A stretch of 64,000 bases of DNA from Sphingobium amiense (GTDB lineage: Bacteria; Pseudomonadota; Alphaproteobacteria; Sphingomonadales; Sphingomonadaceae). The notes under the pieces are model-generated. The model was not told the DNA's origin. It was given only the letters and a program-made list of their open reading frames with translations, and did not search any database. The DNA lies in assembly GCF_003967075.1 (NCBI RefSeq), contig NZ_AP018664.1:372001-436000 (forward strand), given 5' to 3'. A program made the translations under genes and the position numbers. This document shows positions 46,768-57,215 of the stretch, one piece after another; position 1 is the stretch's first letter, and every line of letters starts with the position of its first letter.

Positions 46768-47870
46768 GCCGTGGCTCCTTCCGCTTCGTCCATCCAGCTC
46801 AGGATCGGGCGGCCCGACCGCTTCACGGCATAGGCCTGCGCCAGCCGCACCGCGTGGACGATGAGCGAGACGATCGTCCACCATGCCAGCGCGACGAGGC
46901 CGATGTCGGGCCGTCCGGCGAGCAGCGCGACGAAAAGGATCACCATATTGGGATTGCGCCGCGCGGTGATGAGGCGGAAGCGGCTGTCGAACGGACGCCA
47001 GACATGGATGTCCATCCCGAAATCCTTGAGGAACGCACCCTCGATCAGCCGTTGCAGCACATAGCCCGCGATCACCGCGCCCATGACGAAGGCGAAGGTA
47101 TCGTCCGGCAGCGCCAGCCCCCATGCGGCAAGGCCCGTCCCCCAGAAATACCACCAGAAGGGCGGGTGGACGAGGTCGACGCCATGGTCGATCACATTGC
47201 CCCATCTGGACGAGGTGATGGTGCAGCGGGCGAGCTTTCCGTCCACCGTGTCCAGCACCATGAAGATGAAACCGCTGAGGAACCCGCTCCAGTACATGCC
47301 TTGTGCGAACAGATATGTCGCCAGCAGGCACAGGGTGACGCCGATCACCGACACCATGTTGGGCGTCATGCGAAGCTGCGCCGCGATGCGCGTCAGCACC
47401 AGCGCGAGTTCGGGCCAGAGATATTTGGTGAGCAGGTCGGTGACGCCCTTGTAGGCGCCGAAATAGCTGCGCCGCTCGATGGCGCGGCGGGTCGTGGGGG
47501 TGAGTTCGCGCACCATCGGCTGTTCCAGCTTGCGGAGCTGGCGGTTATAGAGTTTGCGCCCGTCCGACAGGTCGATGATATGCGGCGCGCTCATCGGATC
47601 GCTGCCCTGCGCCACCTGCCCGACGATGGGCGCATCCCCCCATGTGAACAGCGTCCCCGGCGTTTCCAGCGCCAGCCGCAGCAGCAGCGGATCGAACGCA
47701 TAGGCGAGGTTGAAGAGCAGTTCGTGCCCCGGCGCCAGCGCGCTGCCGTTCTTCGCCGCGCTTTCCGCCATGCGCCGGTTGCGCTCGGCATTGGACATGC
47801 CCCAGATCGGCGTCGCATTCCCGCCGATCAGGCGGACGGGACCGATGCTGGTGGCGAGGATTTCAGTCAT
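46764..47870 (-). CDS. CDP-alcohol phosphatidyltransferase family protein
   Basis: The 368-residue protein has an N-terminal soluble part (about 1-150) ending with RRAIERRSYFGAYKGVTDLL, and a membrane catalytic domain with the full signature VLDTVDGKLARCTI, then GNVIDHGVDLVH, matching D-x2-D-G-x2-A-R-x8-G-x3-D-x3-D. It transfers a phospho-alcohol from a CDP-activated donor to an acceptor. The extra N-terminal domain is unusual for phospholipid synthases and could be a regulatory or second enzyme domain. It overlaps both neighbours by 4 nt in one operon. Confidence 0.9.
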   Translation of the reverse strand: MTEILATSIGPVRLIGGNATPIWGMSNAERNRRMAESAAKNGSALAPGHELLFNLAYAFDPLLLRLALETPGTLFTWGDAPIVGQVAQGSDPMSAPHIIDLSDGRKLYNRQLRKLEQPMVRELTPTTRRAIERRSYFGAYKGVTDLLTKYLWPELALVLTRIAAQLRMTPNMVSVIGVTLCLLATYLFAQGMYWSGFLSGFIFMVLDTVDGKLARCTITSSRWGNVIDHGVDLVHPPFWWYFWGTGLAAWGLALPDDTFAFVMGAVIAGYVLQRLIEGAFLKDFGMDIHVWRPFDSRFRLITARRNPNMVILFVALLAGRPDIGLVALAWWTIVSLIVHAVRLAQAYAVKRSGRPILSWMDEAEGATA

Positions 47871-48937
47871 GAACGGGCTTTCGCGAAAGTCTCTATGATG
47901 TCGGCCTGCCGCCGGGATGCGGGGATCGGCGACTGGTCGATCGAATCCCGCATAGCCGCCAGTTGCGCCGCCTCATAGGCGGGTTGCACGTCGGATGCAC
48001 GAGCGAGCGCGGCGGGAAGGTCGCTCATATCCTCGATCACCTGCCCCAGCCGCCAGTGAGCGAAAGCCTCCCCGCCCGCGTCGCGCCGGTCGAGATTGAG
48101 GAAGATGCAGGGGCGGGGGCGCAGCAGGAACTCGTAAACCTGGCTCGACACGTCGCCCAGATAGGCGTCCGCGCTGACCGTATAGCTCATGTCGATGGAA
48201 TGGCGGCTGCCCATATCGACGCGGATGTGCGGCGCGGCGGTCGCGATGGGCGGCACGCGCGCGGCGAGCTTCGTGTGCGGAGCGACGATGACGTTCCACC
48301 CCTCCAGCGACTCCAGCGCTGCGAGCACTTCTGGCCCGTGCCGGACCCAGGAAGACAGTTCCGCGTCGAAATGCGGATTGTAGAGCAGCACCGGCGCGTC
48401 GTCGGGAAAGAAGCGCTGCCGCTGTGCCATCAGTTCGAACTTGGCATATCCGCCCACCGCGACCGAGTCGGGCGCGCACAGGCCGCGCTCGATCATGCGC
48501 CGCCGGTCCTTTTTCCCCGCGACCAGCGTCAGGTCGAAATCGGCATGGCGGCTCTTATACCCGCCCTCGCGGTCGCCCGCGCCATGCTTGATAAGGATGA
48601 GGCGGGACGCGAAGCCGGGCACGCGCCGCAGCCATGCGGTGCTGATCTCGGTCGTCACGATGGCCGGAAAACGCGCGATGGCGCGATAGTTGAGCAGCAG
48701 CGTGGCCAGCCGCGAGGGCTGGCGAAAGAGCGAGTCGGGCGGCGAGAAGGGCGGGCGCTTCAGCCGCTTCCGCAGCAGCAGGCCGTCCGGATCGTAACCC
48801 GCCACCAGATCGAGGATCGCGTCCGATGGCGACAGCACGCTGACCCGCAGGTCCGGCCGCCGCGCCAGTTCCAGCGCGGCGGGCAGCCAGTGGTAAAGCT
48901 GCTGCGCTTCGGCAATGGCGAGAAAGGCGATGTCCAT
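47867..48937 (-). CDS. TagB/CDP-glycerol glycerophosphotransferase-like GT-B protein
   Basis: The 356-residue protein is not membrane-spanning. Traits are DIAFLAIAEAQQLYHWLPAA at the start, LILIKHGAGDREGGYKSRHA, VLLYNPHFDAELSSW, NVIVAPHTKLAARVPP and YTVSADAYLGDVSSQVYEFL; the HGAGD, NPHFD, PH-K and GDVSSQVYE motifs are in the order seen in teichoic-acid-type CDP-glycerol glycerophosphotransferases. It starts the operon with the CDP-alcohol phosphotransferase and HIT genes. It may polymerise or add phospho-polyol groups to a surface lipid or glycan; this is inference. Confidence 0.75.
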   Translation of the reverse strand: MDIAFLAIAEAQQLYHWLPAALELARRPDLRVSVLSPSDAILDLVAGYDPDGLLLRKRLKRPPFSPPDSLFRQPSRLATLLLNYRAIARFPAIVTTEISTAWLRRVPGFASRLILIKHGAGDREGGYKSRHADFDLTLVAGKKDRRRMIERGLCAPDSVAVGGYAKFELMAQRQRFFPDDAPVLLYNPHFDAELSSWVRHGPEVLAALESLEGWNVIVAPHTKLAARVPPIATAAPHIRVDMGSRHSIDMSYTVSADAYLGDVSSQVYEFLLRPRPCIFLNLDRRDAGGEAFAHWRLGQVIEDMSDLPAALARASDVQPAYEAAQLAAMRDSIDQSPIPASRRQADIIETFAKARS

Positions 48938-49102
48938 GCGGAGGTCCGGAAATGCGCGGGCGGCAGGGGCGGGTTAGCGGTCAAAAGCCGACCCATGCAA
49001 GGGGCTGGGCCATTATGTCCTTTCGTGAGTGCTGGACCTTTGCGGATTTTTCGTTATGCGCACGCCTAGCAGATTGACTTTGACGAAGAGGCTCGACGAG
49101 CG

Positions 49103-49891
49103 ATGGCCGAATTTTCTTTGCCCAAGAACAGCAAGATCAGCGGCAAGGGCACGACGCACAAGGCACCGGAAGGCGCGACCAACGTCAAATCCTTCAAGGT
49201 GTATCGCTACGATCCCGACTCGGGCGACAACCCGCGCTACGACACGTTCGAGATCGACCTCGACAGTTGCGGGCCGATGGTTCTCGACGCGCTGCTCAAG
49301 ATCAAGAATGAATATGATCCGACGCTGACCTTCCGCCGCTCGTGCCGCGAGGGCATTTGCGGTTCCTGCTCGATGAACATGAATGGCAAGAACGGCCTCG
49401 CCTGCACCACCGCCATCGACGAGTGCGGGACGAAGGAAGTGCGCATCACGCCGCTGCCGCACATGGACGTCATCAAGGATCTGGTGCCCGACTTCACGCA
49501 CTTCTACGCGCAGTACAATTCGATAAAACCGTGGCTGCAAACCGTCAGCCCGCCGCCCAGCGGCAAGGAGCGGCTTCAGTCGCCTGCCGACCGCGAGAAG
49601 CTCGACGGCCTCTATGAGTGCATCCTGTGCGCCTGCTGCTCGACGAGCTGCCCGAGCTACTGGTGGAACAGCGACAAGTTCCTGGGGCCGGCGATCCTGC
49701 TCCAGGCCTATCGCTGGCTGGCCGACAGCCGCGACGAATATACCGGCGAGCGGCTGGACGAGCTGGAAGATCCCTTCCGCCTCTATCGCTGCCACACCAT
49801 CATGAACTGCGCCAATGTCTGCCCCAAGGGTCTCAGCCCCGCCAAGGCGATTGCCGAAACCAAGAAGATGATGGTCGAGCGGCAGCTTTAA
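49103..49891 (+). CDS. sdhB: succinate dehydrogenase iron-sulfur subunit
   Basis: The 262-residue protein carries the [2Fe-2S] motif [20 protein letters not shown] with NGLACTTAI, then the [4Fe-4S]/[3Fe-4S] motifs [20 protein letters not shown] and [19 protein letters not shown]. It passes electrons from SdhA to quinone at the inner membrane. sdhC, sdhD and sdhA are not in the window: the upstream neighbour is on the opposite strand 165 nt away, so sdhB starts its own transcript here. A thioesterase and zapE follow with almost no gaps. Confidence 0.98.
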   Translation: MAEFSLPKNSKISGKGTTHKAPEGATNVKSFKVYRYDPDSGDNPRYDTFEIDLDSCGPMVLDALLKIKNEYDPTLTFRRSCREGICGSCSMNMNGKNGLACTTAIDECGTKEVRITPLPHMDVIKDLVPDFTHFYAQYNSIKPWLQTVSPPPSGKERLQSPADREKLDGLYECILCACCSTSCPSYWWNSDKFLGPAILLQAYRWLADSRDEYTGERLDELEDPFRLYRCHTIMNCANVCPKGLSPAKAIAETKKMMVERQL

Positions 49892-49892
49892 G

Positions 49893-50354
49893 TTGGCGAG
49901 CGACGGCGTTGCCGGCGGGGAGCCGCTGAGCGAAGGCGAGGGGGCGGGCTGGATCGCATGGTCCGACCCGGAACCCGACACTTTTCATGTCGCCATCGGC
50001 GGCGCGCGGGGACGGGTGCTGGGACCGGCGAAGGCGCTGGTGGCACTGGCGACCCGGCGCGATCACCGCAACCGACTGGGTGCGCTGCACGGCGGTTTTC
50101 TGGCCGCTTTTGCCGACCACGCCTTCTTTGTCGGCCTGTCCGCCATGGGCCACAGGGCGCATATGGAAGGCGTGACCGTCGATCTGTCGATGCAATATCT
50201 GGGTGCGGGCGTGGTGGGGCCGGACCTGATGGCCGAAGTCGAGATTCTGCGGGAAACCGGACGCCTCTATTTCCTGCGGATGGTCATCAGTCAGGACGGC
50301 AATCCCGTCGCCGCGTCCACCGCCACCATCCGCAAGGGTTCGTCGCGCAAGTGA
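49893..50354 (+). CDS. PaaI-type hotdog thioesterase
   Basis: The 153-residue hotdog-fold protein has NRLGALHGGFLAAFADHAFF, the HGG-x-helix typical of PaaI/YdiI acyl-CoA thioesterases, and VDLSMQYLGAGVVGPDLMAE as the following strands. It starts at TTG 49893, 1 nt after the sdhB stop, and overlaps zapE by 4 nt. The acyl-CoA substrate is unknown. Confidence 0.85.
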   Translation: MASDGVAGGEPLSEGEGAGWIAWSDPEPDTFHVAIGGARGRVLGPAKALVALATRRDHRNRLGALHGGFLAAFADHAFFVGLSAMGHRAHMEGVTVDLSMQYLGAGVVGPDLMAEVEILRETGRLYFLRMVISQDGNPVAASTATIRKGSSRK

Positions 50355-51463
50355 CCGGCGTGCTTTCCCGTTACGATGCGCTCGTCGCGGGCGGCGAACT
50401 GCGGCCCGATCCGGACCAGCGCGCCGCGGCAGAGCGGCTCGACGGCCTCCAGCAGCAACTGGAAGCCGCGCCCGCGCGCGGATCGACGCTGTGGAAACTG
50501 CTGCGTAAACCGCCCGAGCCGCCGCGCGGCCTCTACATGTGGGGTGGGGTGGGGCGCGGCAAGTCGATGCTGATGGACCTGTTCTTCGACACGGTGCAGG
50601 TCAAGCGCAAGAAGCGCGCGCATTTCCACGAATTCATGCTCGACGTGCATGCCCGGCTCGCGGAGGCGCGCAAAAGCGAGAGCGGCGATCCGATCCCGCC
50701 GGTCGTGGAATCGCTGGCGGACGAAGCGCGGCTGCTCTGCTTCGACGAGATGGTGGTGAACAACATGGCCGACGCGGCGATCATGTCGCGGCTGTTCACC
50801 GGGCTGCTGGACAAGCGCGTGACGATCGTCACCACGTCCAACCGCGTGCCCGACGATCTCTACAAGGACGGCCTCAACCGCCAGCTTTTCCTCCCCTTCA
50901 TCGCCCTCATCAAGAACAAGCTCGACGTGATGAGCCTTAACGGGCCGACCGATTACCGGCGCGACCGGCTGGGCGATGCGCAGCTCTGGCACTGCCCCAA
51001 CGGCCCGGAAGCGACGGCGGCCCTGTCGACGGCCTTTTTCCGCCTCACCGACTTTTCCGTCGAGGATCGCGCCAAGGTGCCTGCCGAGGACATCCCGGTG
51101 CAGGGCGGGCGGACGCTGCACGTGCCCAAGAGCCTGAAGGGCGTCGCGGTCTTCTCTTTCAAGCGATTGTGTGAGGAAGCGCGCGGCGCGCCCGACTATC
51201 TGGCGATCGCGCGCAAATATCATACCGTCATCATCGTCGGCATCCCGGTGCTGGGACCGGAAAAGCGCAACGAGGCGGCGCGTTTCGTCACGCTGATCGA
51301 CTCGCTCTACGAATATAAGGTCAAGCTGCTGGCCGCCGCCGATGCGTCACCCGCGCGGCTCTATCCGGAAGGCGACGGCGCGTTCGAGTTCGAGCGCACC
51401 GTGTCGCGCCTCATGGAAATGCAGTCGGACGATTATCTGGCGCTGGGCCACGGACCGAAATAG
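50351..51463 (+). CDS. zapE: AFG1/ZapE-family ATPase
   Basis: The 370-residue protein has Walker A GLYMWGGVGRGKSMLMDLFF, Walker B LLCFDEMVVNNMADAAIMSR and a sensor region TIVTTSNRVPDDLYKDGLNR, the AFG1-like order, with FRLTDFSVEDRAKVP and PKSLKGVAVFSFKRLCEEAR in the C-terminal part. It is a division-associated ATPase in E. coli and linked to complex assembly in mitochondria. GTG start at 50351 overlaps the thioesterase stop. Confidence 0.96.
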   Translation: MTGVLSRYDALVAGGELRPDPDQRAAAERLDGLQQQLEAAPARGSTLWKLLRKPPEPPRGLYMWGGVGRGKSMLMDLFFDTVQVKRKKRAHFHEFMLDVHARLAEARKSESGDPIPPVVESLADEARLLCFDEMVVNNMADAAIMSRLFTGLLDKRVTIVTTSNRVPDDLYKDGLNRQLFLPFIALIKNKLDVMSLNGPTDYRRDRLGDAQLWHCPNGPEATAALSTAFFRLTDFSVEDRAKVPAEDIPVQGGRTLHVPKSLKGVAVFSFKRLCEEARGAPDYLAIARKYHTVIIVGIPVLGPEKRNEAARFVTLIDSLYEYKVKLLAAADASPARLYPEGDGAFEFERTVSRLMEMQSDDYLALGHGPK

Positions 51464-51470
51464 CCGCGCG

Positions 51471-52028
51471 TCAGAAGCGCGCGGCCAGAGCGATGCCGCC
51501 GCCGTGCAGATCCGCCCACGGCGTCAGCCGCACCCGGTCGTCCGCCTTTTGGGTGAGCAGCAGGCCGGACGCTTCGCCGATGGCCGCTCCGGCAGCGACA
51601 TCGCGCCAGCGATGCTTGTGCGCTTCGACGCGGGCGGTCCCGACGAAGAGCGCAAGGAGATGGGCGGGCAGCCCGACTTCCCAGCCATAACGGTTATAGA
51701 GCGTCGCCGCCGCGGAAAAGGCAACGGAGCTGTGCGCGGACGGAAAGCCCTTGCGGTCGGAATGGTCGGGCCGCCATTCGGGCACGACCTGCTTCAGGCC
51801 ATAGGCGATGCCGCCGCCGATGCCGATGCTCTCCGCCGCCTGTGCAAGCCCGCCGCCATCCCCCTTGACGAGCGGCACGCCCAGCGCCGCGCCGACCAAT
51901 ATCCCCGCGCCCGCCGTGCTGGCCTGCGACCATGCCCGGTCGCTCGCCTGCGCCGGGCCGCCATGGCCGGTCGCCGCCGCCATCAGCGCCGCACAGGCGA
52001 TCCACCGCGTCTTGACCCCGTCCCTCAT
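51471..52028 (-). CDS. PAP2-family phosphatase
   Basis: The 185-residue protein has a signal-like or membrane N-terminus and the three PAP2 motifs: GLKQVVPEWRPDH (KxxxxxxRP), GFPSAHSSVAFSAA (PSxHS) and ARVEAHKHRWRDVAAGAA (xRxxxxxHxxxD). It removes phosphate from a lipid such as undecaprenyl pyrophosphate or phosphatidic acid. It ends 7 nt from the convergent zapE gene. Total membrane span is lower than usual. Confidence 0.88.
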   Translation of the reverse strand: MRDGVKTRWIACAALMAAATGHGGPAQASDRAWSQASTAGAGILVGAALGVPLVKGDGGGLAQAAESIGIGGGIAYGLKQVVPEWRPDHSDRKGFPSAHSSVAFSAAATLYNRYGWEVGLPAHLLALFVGTARVEAHKHRWRDVAAGAAIGEASGLLLTQKADDRVRLTPWADLHGGGIALAARF

Positions 52029-53338
<1,310 letters not shown>

Positions 53339-53439
53339 TTTTCAAGAATCCTGCACCGTCACGCCTCAGGTAAGTGCGCAGCCTGAGGCGGGGCGCCTTT
53401 CGACCAAGTGCCACTTCCACAGAAACAAAGGGACACTTC

Positions 53440-54324
53440 ATGTCCATTCTGGTGAACAAGAACACCAAGGTCATCACCCAGGGGATGACCGGCGCGACCG
53501 GCACCTTCCACACCGAACAGGCGCTGGCCTACGGCACGCAGATGGTCGGCGGCGTAACGCCGGGCAAGGGCGGCACGACGCATATCGGCCTGCCCATGTT
53601 CGACACTGTGCTGGAAGCCAAGAGCAAGACCGGCGCCGACGCTTCGGTCATCTACGTGCCGCCGCCGTTCGCGGCTGACTCGATCCTCGAAGCGATCGAC
53701 GCGGAAATCCCGCTGATCGTCTGCATCACCGAAGGCATTCCGGTGCTCGACATGGTGCGCGTGAAGCGTGCGCTTTCGGGCAGCAAGTCGCGGCTGATCG
53801 GGCCGAACTGCCCCGGCGTGCTGACGCCCAACGAATGCAAGATCGGCATCATGCCCGGCTCCATCTTCTCGAAGGGCAGCGTGGGCGTCGTTTCGCGCTC
53901 GGGCACGCTGACCTATGAAGCGGTGTTCCAGACCACCAACGCAGGCCTTGGCCAGACCACGGCGGTCGGCATTGGCGGCGATCCGGTCAACGGCACCAAC
54001 TTCATCGACGTGCTGGAACTGTTCCTGGCCGACGACGCGACCGAATCGATCATCATGATCGGTGAGATCGGCGGCGACGCGGAAGAACAGGCCGCGCAGT
54101 TCCTGATCGACGAGGCGAAGAAGGGCCGCAAGAAGCCGATGGCCGGCTTCATCGCGGGCCGCACCGCGCCTCCGGGCCGTCGCATGGGCCATGCCGGCGC
54201 GATCGTGTCGGGCGGCAAGGGCGACGCGGAAAGCAAGATCGCGGCGATGGAAGCGGCGGGCATCAAGGTCGCGGCCAGCCCGTCGGAGCTTGGCTCGACG
54301 CTGGTCGAGGTCTTGAAGGGGTAA
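53440..54324 (+). CDS. sucD: succinyl-CoA ligase alpha subunit
   Basis: The 294-residue protein has the CoA-binding [40 protein letters not shown] and the phospho-histidine in [20 protein letters not shown]. It makes succinate and ATP or GTP from succinyl-CoA together with the beta subunit SucC. sucC is absent: the gap from mdh is only 101 nt, and no ATP-grasp gene is found elsewhere in the window. ATG at 53440. Confidence 0.98.
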   Translation: MSILVNKNTKVITQGMTGATGTFHTEQALAYGTQMVGGVTPGKGGTTHIGLPMFDTVLEAKSKTGADASVIYVPPPFAADSILEAIDAEIPLIVCITEGIPVLDMVRVKRALSGSKSRLIGPNCPGVLTPNECKIGIMPGSIFSKGSVGVVSRSGTLTYEAVFQTTNAGLGQTTAVGIGGDPVNGTNFIDVLELFLADDATESIIMIGEIGGDAEEQAAQFLIDEAKKGRKKPMAGFIAGRTAPPGRRMGHAGAIVSGGKGDAESKIAAMEAAGIKVAASPSELGSTLVEVLKG

Positions 54325-54401
54325 GATAACTCCTACATATAGAGCGGCCGGGCTGCACCCCGGCTGCTATTCTCCCGCTTCCGCGACTGCACGCGGCTCA
54401 G

Positions 54402-57209
54402 ATGGGACAAATCATGGGTTACGAGAACCAGGAATTCGAAGTCGAGCGCGGCCCGAGCTGGGCGCGCGACAATTGGCCGCTCAATGATACGGACGATCTG
54501 ACCGGAGCGCTGGACCCCACGCAGATGCAGGTCGCGGTGAAGGCCGCCGCCAAGGGCGCGGGTAAGGCCGTATCCGACGCCGATGCCGTCGCCGCCGCCG
54601 ACGATGCGATCCGCGCGCAGATGCTGATCCGCACCTATCGCGTGCGCGGCCACCTCGCCGCCAATCTCGACCCGCTGGGCCTCACCAAGCGCGATCTTCC
54701 CGCCGACCTCACGCCCGAATATCACGGCCTGACCGACCCATCGAAGAAGATCTATCTCGGCGGCACGCTGGGCCTGCAATATGGCACGGTGGCGGAAATC
54801 GTGTCGATCCTGCGCGCGAACTACTGCGGCAATGTCGGCCTTGAATATATGCACATCGCCGACGTGGAGGAGCGCCGCTTCCTTCAGGACCGTCTGGAAG
54901 GCAAGGACAAGGAAATCATCTTCACGCCCGAGGGCAAGAAGGCGATCCTCGCCAAGGTCATCCAGGGCGAACAATATGAGAAGTTCCTGGGCCGCAAATA
55001 TGTCGGCACCAAGCGCTTCGGCCTCGACGGCGGCGAGTCCATGATCCCCGCGCTTGAAGCCGTCATCAAATATGGCGGCCAGTCGGGCGTGCGCGAGATC
55101 GTGTTCGGCATGGCGCATCGCGGCCGCCTCAACGTCCTCGCCAACGTGATGGCCAAGGGCTTCCGCGTCATCTTCCACGAATTTTCGGGCGGCACCGCCA
55201 ATCCCGAGGATGTCGGCGGATCGGGCGACGTCAAATATCACCTCGGCACCTCGACCGACCGCGAATTCGACGGGATCAAGGTCCATATGTCGCTGGTCCC
55301 CAACCCCTCGCACCTCGAAACCGTCGATCCGGTGGTGCTGGGCAAGGTGCGCGCGCAGCAGACCTTCCGCGACGACCTCGGCAAGCATGAGCAGGTGCTG
55401 CCCGTGCTGATCCACGGCGACGCCGCCTTCGCGGGTCAGGGCATCGTGTGGGAATGTTTCGGCTTTTCGGGCGTGCCCGGCTACAACACGGGCGGATGCG
55501 TCCACTTCGTCGTCAACAACCAGATCGGCTTCACCACCAGCCCGCAATTCTCGCGCGGCTCGCCCTATCCCAGCGATGTGGCGAAGGGGGTTCAGGCGCC
55601 GATCCTGCACGTCAACGGCGACGATCCCGAAGCCGTGACCTTCGCATGCAAGCTGGCGATGGAATATCGCCAGACCTTCCACCGCGACATCGTGATCGAC
55701 ATGTGGTGCTATCGCCGCTTCGGCCACAATGAAGGCGACGAGCCGGGCTTCACCCAGCCGCTCATGTATCGCGAAATCCGCCAGCACCCGCCAGTAAGCG
55801 ACGTCTACGCCGCGCGGCTCAAGGCCGAAGGCGTGGTTGACGACGCCTTCATCGCGCAGGCGACCGACGGCTTCGTCGCGCATCTGGAGGAAGAGTTCGA
55901 GGCGGCCAAGAGCTACAAGGCGAACAAGGCCGACTGGTTCGCCGGACGCTGGTCGGGCCTGCACAAGCCCGCCGACGCCGAAACCACGCGGCAGAGCGTG
56001 GAATCGGCGATCAGCGCCAAGCTGTTCGACAGCCTCGGCAAGACGCTGACCACCGTTCCCGATGGCCTCAACGTTCACAAGACGCTCAAGCGCGTGCTCG
56101 ACGCCAAGGCGGAGATGTTCCGCACCGGCGAGAATTTCGACTGGGCGACCGGCGAGGCGCTCGCGTTCGGTTCGCTCCTGTCGGAAGGCTATGGCGTGCG
56201 CCTGTCGGGGCAGGATTCGGGCCGCGGCACCTTCAGCCAGCGGCACGCGGTCTGGACCGATCAGGACACGGAAAACAAATATATCCCGCTGTCGACCGTG
56301 CCGCACGGCCGGTTCGAGGTGCTGGATTCGCCCTTGTCCGAATATGGCGTGCTGGGCTTCGAATATGGCTTTGCGCTGGCCGACCCCAAGAGCCTCGTCA
56401 TCTGGGAAGCGCAGTTCGGCGACTTCGCCAACGGCGCGCAGATCATCTTCGACCAGTATATCGCGTCGTCGGAGACCAAGTGGCTGCGGTCCAACGGCCT
56501 CGTCTGCCTGCTGCCGCACGGTTATGAAGGGCAGGGGCCGGAGCACAGCTCGGCACGTCTGGAGCGCTATCTCCAGCTTTGCGCCGAAGGAAATATCCAG
56601 GTCGCGAACATCACGACCCCGGCCAATTATTTCCATGCGCTGCGCCGCCAGATGCTGCGTCCGTTCCGCAAGCCGCTCATCATCATGGCGCCCAAGTCGC
56701 TGCTGCGGCACAAGAACGCCGTGAGCCGGACCGAGGATTTCCTGGGCGACTCGCACTTCAAGCGCATCCTGTCCGATCCCAATGGCGCGGCGGACGCACA
56801 GACGAAGCGGCTGGTCCTGTGTTCGGGCAAGGTCTTCTACGACCTCGCCGACGCGCGCGACGCGGCGGGCGACAGCGACGTGCAGATCGTCCGCATGGAG
56901 CAGATCTACCCGTTCGCGACCGAAGCGCTCGCCGCCCGGATCGAGCGGATGACCGCTCTCGAAGAAGTGGTGTGGTGTCAGGAAGAACCGCGCAACAATG
57001 GCGCGTGGTTCTTCGTCGAACCCTATATTGAGGAAGCGCTGGCGATGGCCGGCAAGGCGCCGATGCGCGCCCGCTATGCCGGTCGCAAGGCGGCTGCCTC
57101 GCCCGCCACGGGCCTGGCCTCGCGCCATGTGTCCGAACAGGGCGCTCTCGTCGCCGATGCGCTGGGTCACAGCGTCCGCACCGAAATCCGTCGCCAGAAG
57201 AAAGGCTGA
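54402..57209 (+). CDS. sucA: 2-oxoglutarate dehydrogenase E1 component
   Basis: The 935-residue thiamine-diphosphate enzyme has YRVRGHLAANLDPLGL, FGMAHRGRLNVLANVMAKGF, the TPP motif GDAAFAGQGIVWECFGFSG with VNNQIGFTT, RRFGHNEGDEPGFTQPLMYR and C-terminal HGYEGQGPEHSSARLERYLQ. It decarboxylates 2-oxoglutarate and passes the succinyl group to SucB. ATG at 54402 is used; ATG at 54414 is an alternative. The gap to sucB is 6 nt. A small GC hairpin sits in the 77-nt gap after sucD. Confidence 0.98.
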   Translation: MGQIMGYENQEFEVERGPSWARDNWPLNDTDDLTGALDPTQMQVAVKAAAKGAGKAVSDADAVAAADDAIRAQMLIRTYRVRGHLAANLDPLGLTKRDLPADLTPEYHGLTDPSKKIYLGGTLGLQYGTVAEIVSILRANYCGNVGLEYMHIADVEERRFLQDRLEGKDKEIIFTPEGKKAILAKVIQGEQYEKFLGRKYVGTKRFGLDGGESMIPALEAVIKYGGQSGVREIVFGMAHRGRLNVLANVMAKGFRVIFHEFSGGTANPEDVGGSGDVKYHLGTSTDREFDGIKVHMSLVPNPSHLETVDPVVLGKVRAQQTFRDDLGKHEQVLPVLIHGDAAFAGQGIVWECFGFSGVPGYNTGGCVHFVVNNQIGFTTSPQFSRGSPYPSDVAKGVQAPILHVNGDDPEAVTFACKLAMEYRQTFHRDIVIDMWCYRRFGHNEGDEPGFTQPLMYREIRQHPPVSDVYAARLKAEGVVDDAFIAQATDGFVAHLEEEFEAAKSYKANKADWFAGRWSGLHKPADAETTRQSVESAISAKLFDSLGKTLTTVPDGLNVHKTLKRVLDAKAEMFRTGENFDWATGEALAFGSLLSEGYGVRLSGQDSGRGTFSQRHAVWTDQDTENKYIPLSTVPHGRFEVLDSPLSEYGVLGFEYGFALADPKSLVIWEAQFGDFANGAQIIFDQYIASSETKWLRSNGLVCLLPHGYEGQGPEHSSARLERYLQLCAEGNIQVANITTPANYFHALRRQMLRPFRKPLIIMAPKSLLRHKNAVSRTEDFLGDSHFKRILSDPNGAADAQTKRLVLCSGKVFYDLADARDAAGDSDVQIVRMEQIYPFATEALAARIERMTALEEVVWCQEEPRNNGAWFFVEPYIEEALAMAGKAPMRARYAGRKAAASPATGLASRHVSEQGALVADALGHSVRTEIRRQKKG

Positions 57210-57215
57210 CAGCTC

